64,000 nt of DNA from CALZIK01 sp945787635 (GTDB lineage Bacteria > Acidobacteriota > Thermoanaerobaculia > Multivoradales > JAHEKO01): contig CAMYNM010000004.1 in NCBI GenBank assembly GCA_947259725.1, positions 124,001 to 188,000 of the forward strand, in the 5' to 3' direction. Under the pieces are notes generated by a model. It saw nothing but the letters and a program-made list of their open reading frames with translations. It did no database searches and was not told the DNA's origin. Shown one piece after another: positions 45,795 through 54,814 of the stretch (within the stretch, counting starts at the first letter, position 1; each line of letters opens with the position of its first letter). The translations under genes were made by a program, and so were the position numbers.

Positions 45795-46757
45795 ATGCGA
45801 GCTATGCGTACTTTTACGATCCTGGTCGCCGCAATCGGCCTGTTGACGGGATCTTTCGCCCCAGCCCAGGCCCAGGACTGGACCGGCAGGGGACGTGTCC
45901 AGGGCACCGTGCTGGACCCGGACGGCGATCCGGTCGAGGGCGCCAAAGTCACCCTGAGCACCGGGCGGGGGGAGGAATCGGGACCGCCCGCCATGCTGAC
46001 GAACAAGAAGGGCAAATGGGCCTACCTCGGTCTTGCCGGCGGCAACTGGCTGGTCAAGATCGAGATGGAAGGCTATCTGATCTCCGAAGGACAGTTCCCT
46101 CTCAACCAGTTCCAGGCCAACCCGCCAATCACCGTCAACCTCAAGCCGATTCCCGAAGAGGTGATTCGCGAAGCCGCGGGCGCCAGGGTCATGGAGGAGC
46201 TTGAACTGGGCAACTCCCTTCTGGCCGAGGGCAAGACCGCGGAGGCTCGGGCGGCGTACGAGAAAGCGCTGGTCGATCTCGAGCCCGAGAACCAGCCCGG
46301 GGTCCTGATGGGTATCGCCCGCTCGTACTATCAGCAAGACAACCAGAAAGAGACCGAGGCCACGCTTCTCCGCGCACTCGAGGTCGATCCGGAGTATGTG
46401 GACGCCCTCAAGCTCCTGAGTAGCCTGCTCGTTGGGGCCGGCCGCGAACAGGAGGCCAAGGTCTACATGGATCGCCTCCCCGAGGGTGAGGTCCTCTTTG
46501 CCGATGCCTACCTGAACGTCGGCATCGACTACTACAACAACAGGGAGCTCGACGAGGCCCTGGCCGAGTTCGACCGGGTGGTCAAGAACTTCCCCGACAA
46601 TCCGGACGCCTACTACTACCGCGGTCTGGTGCTCCTGAACAAGACCGAGAACGAGCGCGCGGCGAGCGACTTCCGCAAGCTGCTCGAGCTCCGGCCGGAC
46701 GGCCCGCGTGCTGCTGAAGCCGCCGAGTTTCTCAAGTACCTCGACGGCGGCGAATAG
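45795..46757 (+). CDS. Carboxypeptidase-regulatory / TPR secreted protein
   Basis: 320 residues from ATG 45795 (AAGGAG 6 bp upstream; a longer frame from 45723 crosses the terminator). The signal peptide ends APAQAQ. An N-terminal carboxypeptidase-regulatory-like beta domain (GRVQGTVLDPDGDPVEGAKVTLSTG, about 30-115) is followed by at least four TPR units (ELGNSLLAEGKTAEARAAYEKA...VGIDYYNNRELDEALAEFDRVV...). It is the neighbour of an Oar-like receptor that carries the same beta domain, so it may be a periplasmic partner; that is inference. The following sulfatase-fold gene begins within 11 bp of its stop, or overlaps it. Confidence 0.88.
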   Translation: MRAMRTFTILVAAIGLLTGSFAPAQAQDWTGRGRVQGTVLDPDGDPVEGAKVTLSTGRGEESGPPAMLTNKKGKWAYLGLAGGNWLVKIEMEGYLISEGQFPLNQFQANPPITVNLKPIPEEVIREAAGARVMEELELGNSLLAEGKTAEARAAYEKALVDLEPENQPGVLMGIARSYYQQDNQKETEATLLRALEVDPEYVDALKLLSSLLVGAGREQEAKVYMDRLPEGEVLFADAYLNVGIDYYNNRELDEALAEFDRVVKNFPDNPDAYYYRGLVLLNKTENERAASDFRKLLELRPDGPRAAEAAEFLKYLDGGE

Positions 46758-46767
46758 CTCGCCGGTC

Positions 46768-48990
46768 TTGTCCCTGAGGGTCCAGGCTGGACGCGCTCGA
46801 CGCCGTGCGCTGCGGGCGAGCGTACTCTGCGCCGCTGTTTTGTGGGTCCTTGCCTGCGGTCAACGCGAGTCGAGCAAGAGCCCATCCGGGCCGTCGGCGC
46901 CGGCTGCTCTGCCTCCCGGCACGCCGGTTGTCCTGATCTCGATTGACACCCTGCGTTCCGACCGGCTTCCAGCCTACGGTTACCAAAGTGTAGCGACTCC
47001 GGCGCTTGACGCCTTCGCCGCCGACGCCGTTGTCTTCGAGCATGCCTACACGCCGGTGCCACTCACGCTGCCCGCTCACGTGTCGGTGCTGACCGGCCTC
47101 GATCCCCCGGGCCATCGCGTACGGGACAACGCCGGCTACCGGCTCGAGGCCGACTCGATCGCTTACTTGCCCACAGTGCTCCACGAGGCCGGCTACCGGA
47201 CCGCAGCGGCGGTCTCGTCGTGGGTGCTGCGCGGAACCGCGGGCCTCAGCGCGGGTTTCGATCTCTACGAGGATCGCATCACCATGGCGCCGCGTGCGCT
47301 CTTGAGCGGCATGCAGCGTTCGGGCTTCGAGACCCTGACGGCGGCTTCGGACTGGCTTGGCGAGGTAGCCGACGATCCGTTCTTTCTCTTCTTCCACATC
47401 TACGAGCCGCACACGCCCCATGCTCCTCCGCCGCCCTACGACACGACCTACGCATCGCCGTACGACGGCGAGGTCGCCGTGGCGGACGCCATCGTCGGGC
47501 GGCTCCTCGACCGGCTCGAAGGGCTCGGCGTCTACGATCGTGCCCTGATCATCCTGCTCTCCGATCACGGCGAGGGCTTGAACGATCACGGTGACTACGA
47601 GCACGGTCTGCTCCTCTATCGAGAGGTTCTGCAGGTGCCGCTGCTTCTCAAGCTGCCCGGCAGCCACGATGGCGGAACCCGGGTCGAACGCGCCGTGAGC
47701 CTCGTCGATGTGTTCCCCACCGTGCTCGCGCTGCTCGGCCTGGAATCGACCGCCGGGCTCGACGGCCGCCCGCTCTTCGAGGAGCCGAGCATGCCAGAAG
47801 ATCCGCTGTACGGCGAGACGGTGTTTCCGCGCCTCCACTTCGGCTGGAGCGAGCTCTACTCGCTCATCGACTTCCCCTACCACTTCATCTACGGACCCGA
47901 CCCCGAGCTCTACGACCTGGCCAGTGACCCCGGCGAGCGCCACAACCTCGTGCGCTCGAAGCGCGACGTGGCGGCACAACTGCGCGCGCACCTCGACTCG
48001 CTCGACCGCGAGATCGCAGAACCTCTGGAAGAAGACGACGAGACCCGCCGCAAGCTGGCGGCGCTCGGCTACATCGGTACCGCGAGAGGCGGCGGGGACG
48101 ATGGCCCTCGAGCCGATCCAAAGAGCCAGATCCACCACCTGCGGCGCCTCAAGTCGGCCTTCACCTACTACGAGGAACGCCGCTATCCGGAAGCCGAAGC
48201 CGAGTTTCGAGCCGTACTGGCCGAAAGCCCGCTCCTGGTCGACGCCTGGGAGCAGCTCGGGCACACTCTCACCGCCCAGAACAAGTTGGAGGAGAGTCTC
48301 GAACCGTTCGAGCGAGCGATGGAGCTTTCTGGAGGCGCGCCGCAGGTGGCGGGAGCCATCGCTACCGTTCTGCTCAAACTCAAACGGCTCGAGGAGGCGC
48401 GCGGCTACGCCGAGCTCGCCGCCGACCGCCACGAGCTCACTCGCGACACTCTGGCGCAGATCGCGATCCGCCAGGGAGATCTGGTCGCCGCAGAGACTTT
48501 CGTCGCCGAGGCAGTGGCAGGACGGGGCGTTCGACTAGGTCCGCTCATCACCGAAGGCGAGCTGCGGCTCGCCCAGAACCGGCCGGAGGAAGTTCTTTCG
48601 GTCACCGGCCGTGCCCTCGAGGAAGCGCTGGACCTGGATACCACCGACGAGCTCAGCGGACTCCATTTCCTGCGTGGCAGCGCGTTCGCGCGGATGGGAC
48701 GCCTGGAGGAGGCCGCCGCCGCCTACCAGAGAGAGATGGAGCTCTTCCCGTCGGATCTCGAAGCCTACGGTCGTCTGGCTCTCGTCCGCCTGTTCCAGGG
48801 CGACCGCGGCCAGGCGGCGGCGACTCTCGAAAGAATGCTCACGCTCTTTCCCTCGCCGGCGGCAAACGCCGAAGCAGCGCGAACGCTACGCACGGCGGGA
48901 GACAGCGCCGGCGCCAACCGCCTGCTCGACGAGGCGCTCGCCAAGTGGCCTGCGGATCAAGAGCTTCTCGCCCTTCGACGCGCCGGATAG
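46768..48990 (+). CDS. Sulfatase-fold hydrolase fused to TPR, lipoprotein, Thr at nucleophile site
   Basis: The likely start is TTG 46768 (11 bp after the previous stop), giving a lipoprotein signal ending LWVLACG. A GTG at 46708 would overlap the upstream gene by 50 bp and prepend a Ser/Thr-rich stretch. About 740 residues. The alkaline-phosphatase/sulfatase fold has Asp in LISIDTLRSDR, LLSDHGEGLNDHGDYEHG and FHIYEPHTPH. At the usual C/S-x-P-x-R nucleophile site the sequence is PLTLPAHVSVLTG: a Thr and no formylglycine-type Cys or Ser, so a phosphodiesterase or phosphotransferase role is more likely than sulfatase. From about residue 460 are TPR helices. Confidence 0.85.
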   Translation: MSLRVQAGRARRRALRASVLCAAVLWVLACGQRESSKSPSGPSAPAALPPGTPVVLISIDTLRSDRLPAYGYQSVATPALDAFAADAVVFEHAYTPVPLTLPAHVSVLTGLDPPGHRVRDNAGYRLEADSIAYLPTVLHEAGYRTAAAVSSWVLRGTAGLSAGFDLYEDRITMAPRALLSGMQRSGFETLTAASDWLGEVADDPFFLFFHIYEPHTPHAPPPPYDTTYASPYDGEVAVADAIVGRLLDRLEGLGVYDRALIILLSDHGEGLNDHGDYEHGLLLYREVLQVPLLLKLPGSHDGGTRVERAVSLVDVFPTVLALLGLESTAGLDGRPLFEEPSMPEDPLYGETVFPRLHFGWSELYSLIDFPYHFIYGPDPELYDLASDPGERHNLVRSKRDVAAQLRAHLDSLDREIAEPLEEDDETRRKLAALGYIGTARGGGDDGPRADPKSQIHHLRRLKSAFTYYEERRYPEAEAEFRAVLAESPLLVDAWEQLGHTLTAQNKLEESLEPFERAMELSGGAPQVAGAIATVLLKLKRLEEARGYAELAADRHELTRDTLAQIAIRQGDLVAAETFVAEAVAGRGVRLGPLITEGELRLAQNRPEEVLSVTGRALEEALDLDTTDELSGLHFLRGSAFARMGRLEEAAAAYQREMELFPSDLEAYGRLALVRLFQGDRGQAAATLERMLTLFPSPAANAEAARTLRTAGDSAGANRLLDEALAKWPADQELLALRRAG

Positions 48991-49014
48991 GGAGATTGAT
49001 CCGCGGCCTCGAGG

Positions 49015-50715
49015 TCAATCGGAAACGAAAACCTCGAGGTACCGACCCGCTGGCGGCTCGCCAAGGCGGACCACGCGACCTCCGGGAGCGTGGACGATCA
49101 GCTCTTGCGGAGGTTGGAGATCCGCTGAACCACCCAGGCCGAAGACGGACCGCGGATCCCCCGCCGACGCGTAGCTGCCATCGGAATGGATCCTTCGCCA
49201 GAGGCTTGCCCCGCTGCTCCGGCGAAGCTCGACCCGCGCGCCCAGAAGATCCCGCCGCGAGCCCTTGCCGAGCACTCGCAGCCCCAGCCACTCGCGACCG
49301 TCGGCGCGCCGGTTGAGCAACACCCGCGCGGACCCGGCGTTGTTGAGCACGATGGCATCGGTATCGCCATCGCCGTCGATGTCGCCCAGAAGCGCGCCGC
49401 GACTGACCTCTTCAACCGCAAAGACACCGGTTTCGGCCTCGGCCGGCTCGAAGCGTCTGCCATCGAGGTTGCGGTAGAGCTGGTTGGGCTGATCCAGCCG
49501 TCGCTCGTTACCGGAAGCAAAGAAGGTCACGGCGCCATTGACTACCAGGAGATCCAGCCAACCGTCGGCGTCGAAGTCCAGAAAACCGGTGCCAAAGCCA
49601 GTGAAGTTCCAGCTCGGGACGCCCAGCTTGGCTATTTCGGTCCCATCCTTGAAGAAGCCGCTGCCGTCGTTGACATACAGAGTATTGGTTTCTTTGGTCA
49701 GGTGGGTCAGGAAAAGATCCTCATCGCCGTCGTTATCGAGATCGGCCGCCGCGGCACCCATTGAGGCCTCGCTCGCGCCCTCGCCGCTCACCGCGCAGCC
49801 GGCAAAGAGCGCATCCTCACGAAACGTCCCGTCGCCGCCGTTGACGTACAGCTGGTTCGGCATACCGTCGTTGGTCACGTAGACATCGAGCCAGCCGTCG
49901 TTGTTGAAGTCGGCGGCCACGACTCCCAGCCCCGCGCCCGCCTGCCGGTCGATCCCCGCCTTCGAGGAGACGCGCTCGAAAGTGCCGTCGCCCCGATTGC
50001 GGAACAAGCTGTCGGTCACCGGCTCATAGGCATTGGGATCGCAGTAGTCGGCAGCGCCCGTGGGGCTCAGGCAGTGCTTGCGCCTGGCGATCTGGAAGTC
50101 CAGGTAGTTGACCACCCAGAGATCGAGCCAGCCGTCGCGATCGTAGTCGAAGAAGGTCGCGGTCACGCTCCAGCGGTCCTCCTCCACGCCCGCCTGGATG
50201 GTCGCGTCCGAAAAGGTGCCGTCGCCGTTGTTTCGCAGCAGCTGGTTCGCGCCCAGGTTCGAGATGTAAAGATCCATCCACCCGTCGTTGTCGAAGTCGC
50301 CGGTCGCGGCTCCGATGCCGTAGTCGGAAGGAACGATGCCGGAGGTCGCGGTCACGTCCACGAAGCGAAACCGGTCGCCCGGCGGTCCGTCGGAAGGCAA
50401 CGCGTCGTTTCGGTAGAGCCGATCGATCGCGCCCGCCGACTTGCCCGGTCCGAGCCGGTGCCCCTGCACCAGGTAGACGTCGAGATCACCGTCGCGGTCG
50501 TAGTCGAGCAGCGCGCCTCCAGGGCCCATGATCTCCGGCAGGTAGAGCGCGCCGCTGGCGCCATTGTCGTGAACGAAATTCAGCCCGACTGCCGCGCTTA
50601 CCTCCTCGAAAGCCGGCCGGGCTCCCTGCGACGCCGCCGGACGGCTCGAAACCGCGGAGAGCAGGATCGCGCCCAGCACAGCGACTACCGGCACCGCTCG
50701 GGTAGAGCCGGACAT
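49015..50715 (-). CDS. CRTAC1-type FG-GAP/ASPIC-UnbV secreted protein (module B, 2nd copy)
   Basis: About 566 residues from ATG 50715; upstream in-frame GTG codons at 50760/50757 would give a long non-signal N-terminus. The signal peptide lies around VPVVAVLGAILLSAVSS. The body starts FEEVSAAVGLNFVHDNGASG and has calcium FG-GAP loops (DYDRDGDLDVY, DFDNDGWMDLY, DFNNDGWLDVY, DLDNDGDEDLF, DFDADGWLDLL, DIDGDGDTDAI). It ends in an ASPIC/UnbV domain (LGLRVLGKGSRRDLLGARVEL...). It is last in the minus-strand run and follows the TPR gene by 51 bp. The function is unknown; predicted extracellular propeller. Confidence 0.87.
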   Translation of the reverse strand: MSGSTRAVPVVAVLGAILLSAVSSRPAASQGARPAFEEVSAAVGLNFVHDNGASGALYLPEIMGPGGALLDYDRDGDLDVYLVQGHRLGPGKSAGAIDRLYRNDALPSDGPPGDRFRFVDVTATSGIVPSDYGIGAATGDFDNDGWMDLYISNLGANQLLRNNGDGTFSDATIQAGVEEDRWSVTATFFDYDRDGWLDLWVVNYLDFQIARRKHCLSPTGAADYCDPNAYEPVTDSLFRNRGDGTFERVSSKAGIDRQAGAGLGVVAADFNNDGWLDVYVTNDGMPNQLYVNGGDGTFREDALFAGCAVSGEGASEASMGAAAADLDNDGDEDLFLTHLTKETNTLYVNDGSGFFKDGTEIAKLGVPSWNFTGFGTGFLDFDADGWLDLLVVNGAVTFFASGNERRLDQPNQLYRNLDGRRFEPAEAETGVFAVEEVSRGALLGDIDGDGDTDAIVLNNAGSARVLLNRRADGREWLGLRVLGKGSRRDLLGARVELRRSSGASLWRRIHSDGSYASAGDPRSVFGLGGSADLQPPQELIVHAPGGRVVRLGEPPAGRYLEVFVSD

Positions 50716-50766
50716 CCCGCCCTGCGCGACCTCCGCGGCCTCCAGAGGAGACTCCACCACCGGAGC

Positions 50767-53064
50767 CTAGGTCCCCTGCTTGTAGCGGGCCAGATCCTTG
50801 CGCATGAGCTCGAGCTGCCGCTCCGGCAGCTTTTCGGCCTCGGCTTCGGAGACCGCTCGCGTCTGCCACTCGACGGCTTCCTCGAGGCGCTTGGACCCCG
50901 CGAGCGCGGCCGCAACCAACGCGGCATGCTCGGCGGCCGGCCGGGCCTCGTAGAGACGCCGTGCCACCGGCAGAGCCGCCTCTGGATCCCTCACCGCGCG
51001 GTCGGGGCTCCCCACCAGGATGTAGGCGAGCGCCCGGGCGACCGGAAGATTCTCGGGCAGCCGGCCGTGCGCTACCTCCAGGGTCGACCGGGCCTCCGCG
51101 AACCGCCCGCCGCCGGCCCAGAGCTGGGCCAGCACCAACCGCGCCTCGACGTCCTCCGGGTCGATCTCGACGACCCGCTTCAGATGCCCGATGGCCGCGT
51201 CGTGATTCCCCTGCCTCCCGAGCTCGACCGCCAGGTTGAAATGCGCGTCCTTTGAATCCGGTGCTTCCGCCACCACTTCGAGCAGCAGTTCGGCCGCTTC
51301 CTGGTGTTGTCCGGCCGTTTGCCGAAGACCGGCGAGCGTCAGGCCGATCTCGGCGCGAGCGCTCGGCTCGACGAGAGTAGATCTCGCTCTCGCCAGCTCG
51401 GTGACCGCCAGGTCGACGCGGCCGGCCGCGGCTAGCGACCGGGCTCTCTCGCCCAACGCTCCCACATCGTCGGGATCGACCAGCAGAACGAGAGCGTAGG
51501 TTTCGGCGGCCTCGCCGTGGCGCCCCGCCCGGTTGAGAGCACGGGCCAGGCCGAGCTGCGGCGGCTTGTACTCCGGCAGGAGGTCGGCGGCGCTGCGATA
51601 GTGAAGCAGAGCCGTCGCCGAGTCCCCGAGCCGATCCAGGGTCTCGGCGAGCTCGAGATGCGCCAGTGATTTCTGCCGGGTACTGGCGTCGCCGTCAATG
51701 ACCTTCCGGAGCACCTCGGCGGCGCCCTCAGCGTTTCCCGTTCTCGACAGCGCGATCCCGTAGTTGACAAGCGCCTGGGGCCGGTCCGGGAAGCTCTCGA
51801 CGGCCAGCGCGAGCTGCTCCAGGGCCTGCTCGTTTCGATTCAGCAGAAGCAGCGTCTCGCCCAGGAGCAGTCGGCCGGCGGCGTCATCCGGATCGGCTCT
51901 GACCGCCACTTCGAACTCAGCGACCGCTTCGGCAAAGCGGCCGAGCCGGGAGAGGGCCTGGCCGAGGCCTATTCGCGCCTCCTTCAAATCCGGGCCGACC
52001 TCTCGGGCTGCCTCGAATTGCTCGGCGACCTCGGTAGTGAACCCGTCGCGCTGCGCCAGGGCTCTGCCGAGAGAAACCCGCACCATCGCGTCTCCGGGGT
52101 CGAGCCGCGCGGCTTCCTGGAGCTCCCGGACCGCTCCATCCTTGTCTCCCAGAGTCACCAGGACGTCGCCAAGGGCCTGGCGAAAGGCCGAATTCTCCGG
52201 ATCGCCCTCTACCGCCTTGCGGTACTCGCGGGCCGCCTCTTCCAGGCGCCCCGCGCTCTGAGCCGCGAGGCCGCGATAGACGGCGCTGTTGGCGAACTCC
52301 AGCCCGAGGGATTCCACCAATGGGTCCGGAAAGATCAGCTCGCCGCCGGGTCGCACCGCCAGTTCCGCGCGCGCCGCATCCGGCTTGCCCGCGTCGCGAT
52401 AGGCCATTGCCAGTTGCTGCCGGATCTCGGCGGCCTCGGGCTGCAGCTCGCGAGCCTGCTCGAAGAAGCCTACGGCGACCTCTGGCTCACCGCGCTGAGC
52501 GGCGCATCTGCCGAGCCCGTAGAGAGCCGCTGCCACCCATTGCGTCTTGGCGCGGGCCGACTCGAACGCCTCGGCGGCTCGGTCCGGCTCGTCGAGCAAC
52601 AGCAGCACGCGGCCCAGACGGATGAGCGTCGCGCCGTCGCCGGGCCGAAGCACGAGAGCGCGCGCCAGCGACGCGCGAGCCTCGGGCAGCCGGCGCTCGT
52701 CGTGATCGTGCGAGCCGAGGTAGTAGTGCCACCGAAACTCGCCCGGGTCGAGCGTGGCTGCGTTCGAGAGCGAGGCACGCGCCAGCTCCCCCTGTAGGTA
52801 GAAGAGGGCAGCGCGGCCCAGATTGCCGTACGCCTCGGCCAGCCTTGCGGGTTCCACCGCGTCGGCTCTCGACAGCTCGTCGATCCGCTTGCGCGCCGAC
52901 TCGAGCACCGCCCGCACTTCCGGGTCGTAGGTCCCGAGCTCGACCTCGGGGAGCGGCACGAGCTCAGCCAGCTCGGCCAGCGCCGGTCCCGAAGCGGAAA
53001 ACGACGCCGACGCCAGGCAGGCGAGAACAACCAGAGCGCGAATCGATCGAAGTTCCTGTTTCAC
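50767..53064 (-). CDS. Secreted TPR protein (FRW/WQ type), paired with CRTAC1
   Basis: 765 residues from GTG 53064 (TTG at 53067 is also possible). The longer frame from 53775 overlaps the CRTAC1 gene in a wrong frame. A signal peptide (ALVVLACLASASFSASGPALA) is followed by about 18 TPR-like repeats. Signatures shared with the TPR gene at 57751-59640: ELVPLPE after the signal, AEAYGNLGRA, EFRWHYYLG, and the C-terminal AVRDPEAALPVARRLYEARPAAEHA...VEWQTRAVSEAEAE. These two are therefore paralogues. It is 51 bp upstream of one CRTAC1 gene and 97 bp downstream of another. Predicted periplasmic scaffold. Confidence 0.87.
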   Translation of the reverse strand: MKQELRSIRALVVLACLASASFSASGPALAELAELVPLPEVELGTYDPEVRAVLESARKRIDELSRADAVEPARLAEAYGNLGRAALFYLQGELARASLSNAATLDPGEFRWHYYLGSHDHDERRLPEARASLARALVLRPGDGATLIRLGRVLLLLDEPDRAAEAFESARAKTQWVAAALYGLGRCAAQRGEPEVAVGFFEQARELQPEAAEIRQQLAMAYRDAGKPDAARAELAVRPGGELIFPDPLVESLGLEFANSAVYRGLAAQSAGRLEEAAREYRKAVEGDPENSAFRQALGDVLVTLGDKDGAVRELQEAARLDPGDAMVRVSLGRALAQRDGFTTEVAEQFEAAREVGPDLKEARIGLGQALSRLGRFAEAVAEFEVAVRADPDDAAGRLLLGETLLLLNRNEQALEQLALAVESFPDRPQALVNYGIALSRTGNAEGAAEVLRKVIDGDASTRQKSLAHLELAETLDRLGDSATALLHYRSAADLLPEYKPPQLGLARALNRAGRHGEAAETYALVLLVDPDDVGALGERARSLAAAGRVDLAVTELARARSTLVEPSARAEIGLTLAGLRQTAGQHQEAAELLLEVVAEAPDSKDAHFNLAVELGRQGNHDAAIGHLKRVVEIDPEDVEARLVLAQLWAGGGRFAEARSTLEVAHGRLPENLPVARALAYILVGSPDRAVRDPEAALPVARRLYEARPAAEHAALVAAALAGSKRLEEAVEWQTRAVSEAEAEKLPERQLELMRKDLARYKQGT

Positions 53065-53161
53065 CAACGGTACCCCAGACGAACTGCCGGAGACGCTATC
53101 AGGCCTCTGGCGGACCCGAAAACTTTGCAAGAACGGGACCGCACACTCTGCGCGGTCGACC

Positions 53162-54814
53162 TCACTCTGGCTCGACCAGATGGTAGTACCGGCCAAGCTC
53201 GGGAGCCGGCAAGAGCTGGCGCCGGCCGCCGGGCCAATCGACGAGCAGCTGCTTGACCGAGGTGCCCGCGGCGAGGCCGAAGAGAAAGCGTGGGTCCGAC
53301 GACGACTGGTAGCTATCTCCCGCCAGTGCCCAGCGGACCTGGCTACCGCGGTCGGTAACCAGCTCCGCGCGCGCGCCGACCCCGCCGGTGTTGGCTCCCC
53401 TACCGCTGAGCTGGAGGCCGAGCCACGAGCCGACGTCGGCCTGGTTGCGCAGGAGCGCCAGGGCCCCGCCGCTTCTCTGGACCGCCATGTCGGCGTCGCC
53501 GTCACTGTCGTAGTCGGCGGTCGCGATTCCGCGGGATACCGTGGGCCCCTCCGGGGGCAACCGGCAGGGCTCGGACGTGAAACCGCCCCGGCCGTTTCCG
53601 AGCAGCAAGAGGTCGGGCTGGCGGTAGAAGACATTGGCGCGCGACGGGGTCTCGACAGTGTGACCGTTGGCGACGTAGGCGTCGAGATGACCGTCCCGGT
53701 CGAAGTCCGCCAGCGCCAGGCCGAACCCGACCATGTTGAACGACGGCACGCCGAAGCCGCTGCCGGCCGAGGCATCCTCGAACCGGAAGTCTCCGTCGTT
53801 CCGATACAGCGTGTTGGTCTGGACGTCGTAGTTGGTCACCGCCAAATCGGCGTCGCCGTCGCCGTCGACATCTCCCGCGGCCACGCCCATTCCGGCCTCG
53901 GGCATGCCCTCGCGGCTGACCGCTGCGCCGGAGAGCAGCGACGAGTCTTCAAAGGTGCCATCGCCCCGATTGACGAACAAGAAGTTCCAGGTCATGTCAT
54001 TGGCGACGTAGATGTCCACCCAGCGGTCACCGTTGAGATCCACCATGAGCACGCCCATCCCCTTGCCGTCGGCGCCGCCGAGTCCGCTCGCTTGGGTCGC
54101 GTCCTCGAACTTGCCATGGCCGAGGTTGCGATACAGAAGATCCGATGCGCCTTCGAAGACCGAGGGGTCGCAGTACCAGCGCTCGCCGGTGTCCGGATTC
54201 GCACAGAAAGGCTCGGCCGCGGGATCGTGCTCTACGTAGCGAGCTACGTAGAGGTCGAGATCTCCGTCGCGGTCGACGTCGGCCAGCGCGGCGGAGGAGC
54301 TCCAGCCGTCCGCTCCCAGACCGGCGTCACGGGTTCGATCCTCGAAGGTCCCGTCGCCTCGGTTCACGAGCAAACGATCGCCGCCGTAGTTCGCCAGATA
54401 GAGATCCGTGAAACCGTCACCGTCGAAGTCCGCGGCGACGACGCCCTGGCCATATCCGGTGTCGCCGCTCCCGGACCGCGTGGTGACATCTTCGAAACGG
54501 CCGTCACCGAGATTCCGGAAGAGCCGGTTGGCTGCGCCGGCGCTGCGGTCGGGCGGAAACGGCCCCGACTGCACGAGGTATGCGTCCAGCCAGCCGTCGC
54601 CGTCGTAGTCGAGCCAGGCCACCCCCGAGCCCATGGTTTCCGGGTTGTACTTGCCCCCGGTGGCGCCGCGGTCGTGAAAGAACTCGATACCGGAGCTCTC
54701 GGCAACTTCGAACAGAAGCTGCGGACCGGTGCAGTCATCGGCCACCACCGCCGCGCTCTGAACAAGAAAAAACGCCGACAGCAGCGCCCACCGCGCGGAT
54801 CGGAGCCACCTCAC
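53162..54814 (-). CDS. CRTAC1-type FG-GAP/ASPIC-UnbV secreted protein (module B, 1st copy)
   Basis: 550 residues from GTG 54814, which overlaps the preceding TPR stop as GTGA. The N-terminus is a signal peptide (LLSAFFLVQSAAVVA). The domain starts FEVAESSGIEFFHDRGATGG and carries FG-GAP loops (DYDGDGWLDAY, DFDGDGFTDLY, DVDRDGDLDLY, DLNGDRWVDIY, DVDGDGDADLA, DFDRDGHLDAY, DYDSDGDADMA) and the ASPIC/UnbV C-terminus (LGLQLSGRGANTGGVGARAEL). It is translationally coupled to the short TPR gene upstream and likely co-expressed with the TPR and CRTAC1 genes downstream. Confidence 0.88.
   Translation of the reverse strand: MRWLRSARWALLSAFFLVQSAAVVADDCTGPQLLFEVAESSGIEFFHDRGATGGKYNPETMGSGVAWLDYDGDGWLDAYLVQSGPFPPDRSAGAANRLFRNLGDGRFEDVTTRSGSGDTGYGQGVVAADFDGDGFTDLYLANYGGDRLLVNRGDGTFEDRTRDAGLGADGWSSSAALADVDRDGDLDLYVARYVEHDPAAEPFCANPDTGERWYCDPSVFEGASDLLYRNLGHGKFEDATQASGLGGADGKGMGVLMVDLNGDRWVDIYVANDMTWNFLFVNRGDGTFEDSSLLSGAAVSREGMPEAGMGVAAGDVDGDGDADLAVTNYDVQTNTLYRNDGDFRFEDASAGSGFGVPSFNMVGFGLALADFDRDGHLDAYVANGHTVETPSRANVFYRQPDLLLLGNGRGGFTSEPCRLPPEGPTVSRGIATADYDSDGDADMAVQRSGGALALLRNQADVGSWLGLQLSGRGANTGGVGARAELVTDRGSQVRWALAGDSYQSSSDPRFLFGLAAGTSVKQLLVDWPGGRRQLLPAPELGRYYHLVEPE

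Noticed and set aside
46768..48990. True sulfatase assignment
   Set aside because: There is no Cys or Ser for formylglycine formation at the nucleophile site.
53065..53775. Upstream extension of the TPR frame (to 53775)
   Set aside because: It overlaps the CRTAC1 gene in another frame and lacks TPR features; the signal peptide begins at 53064.
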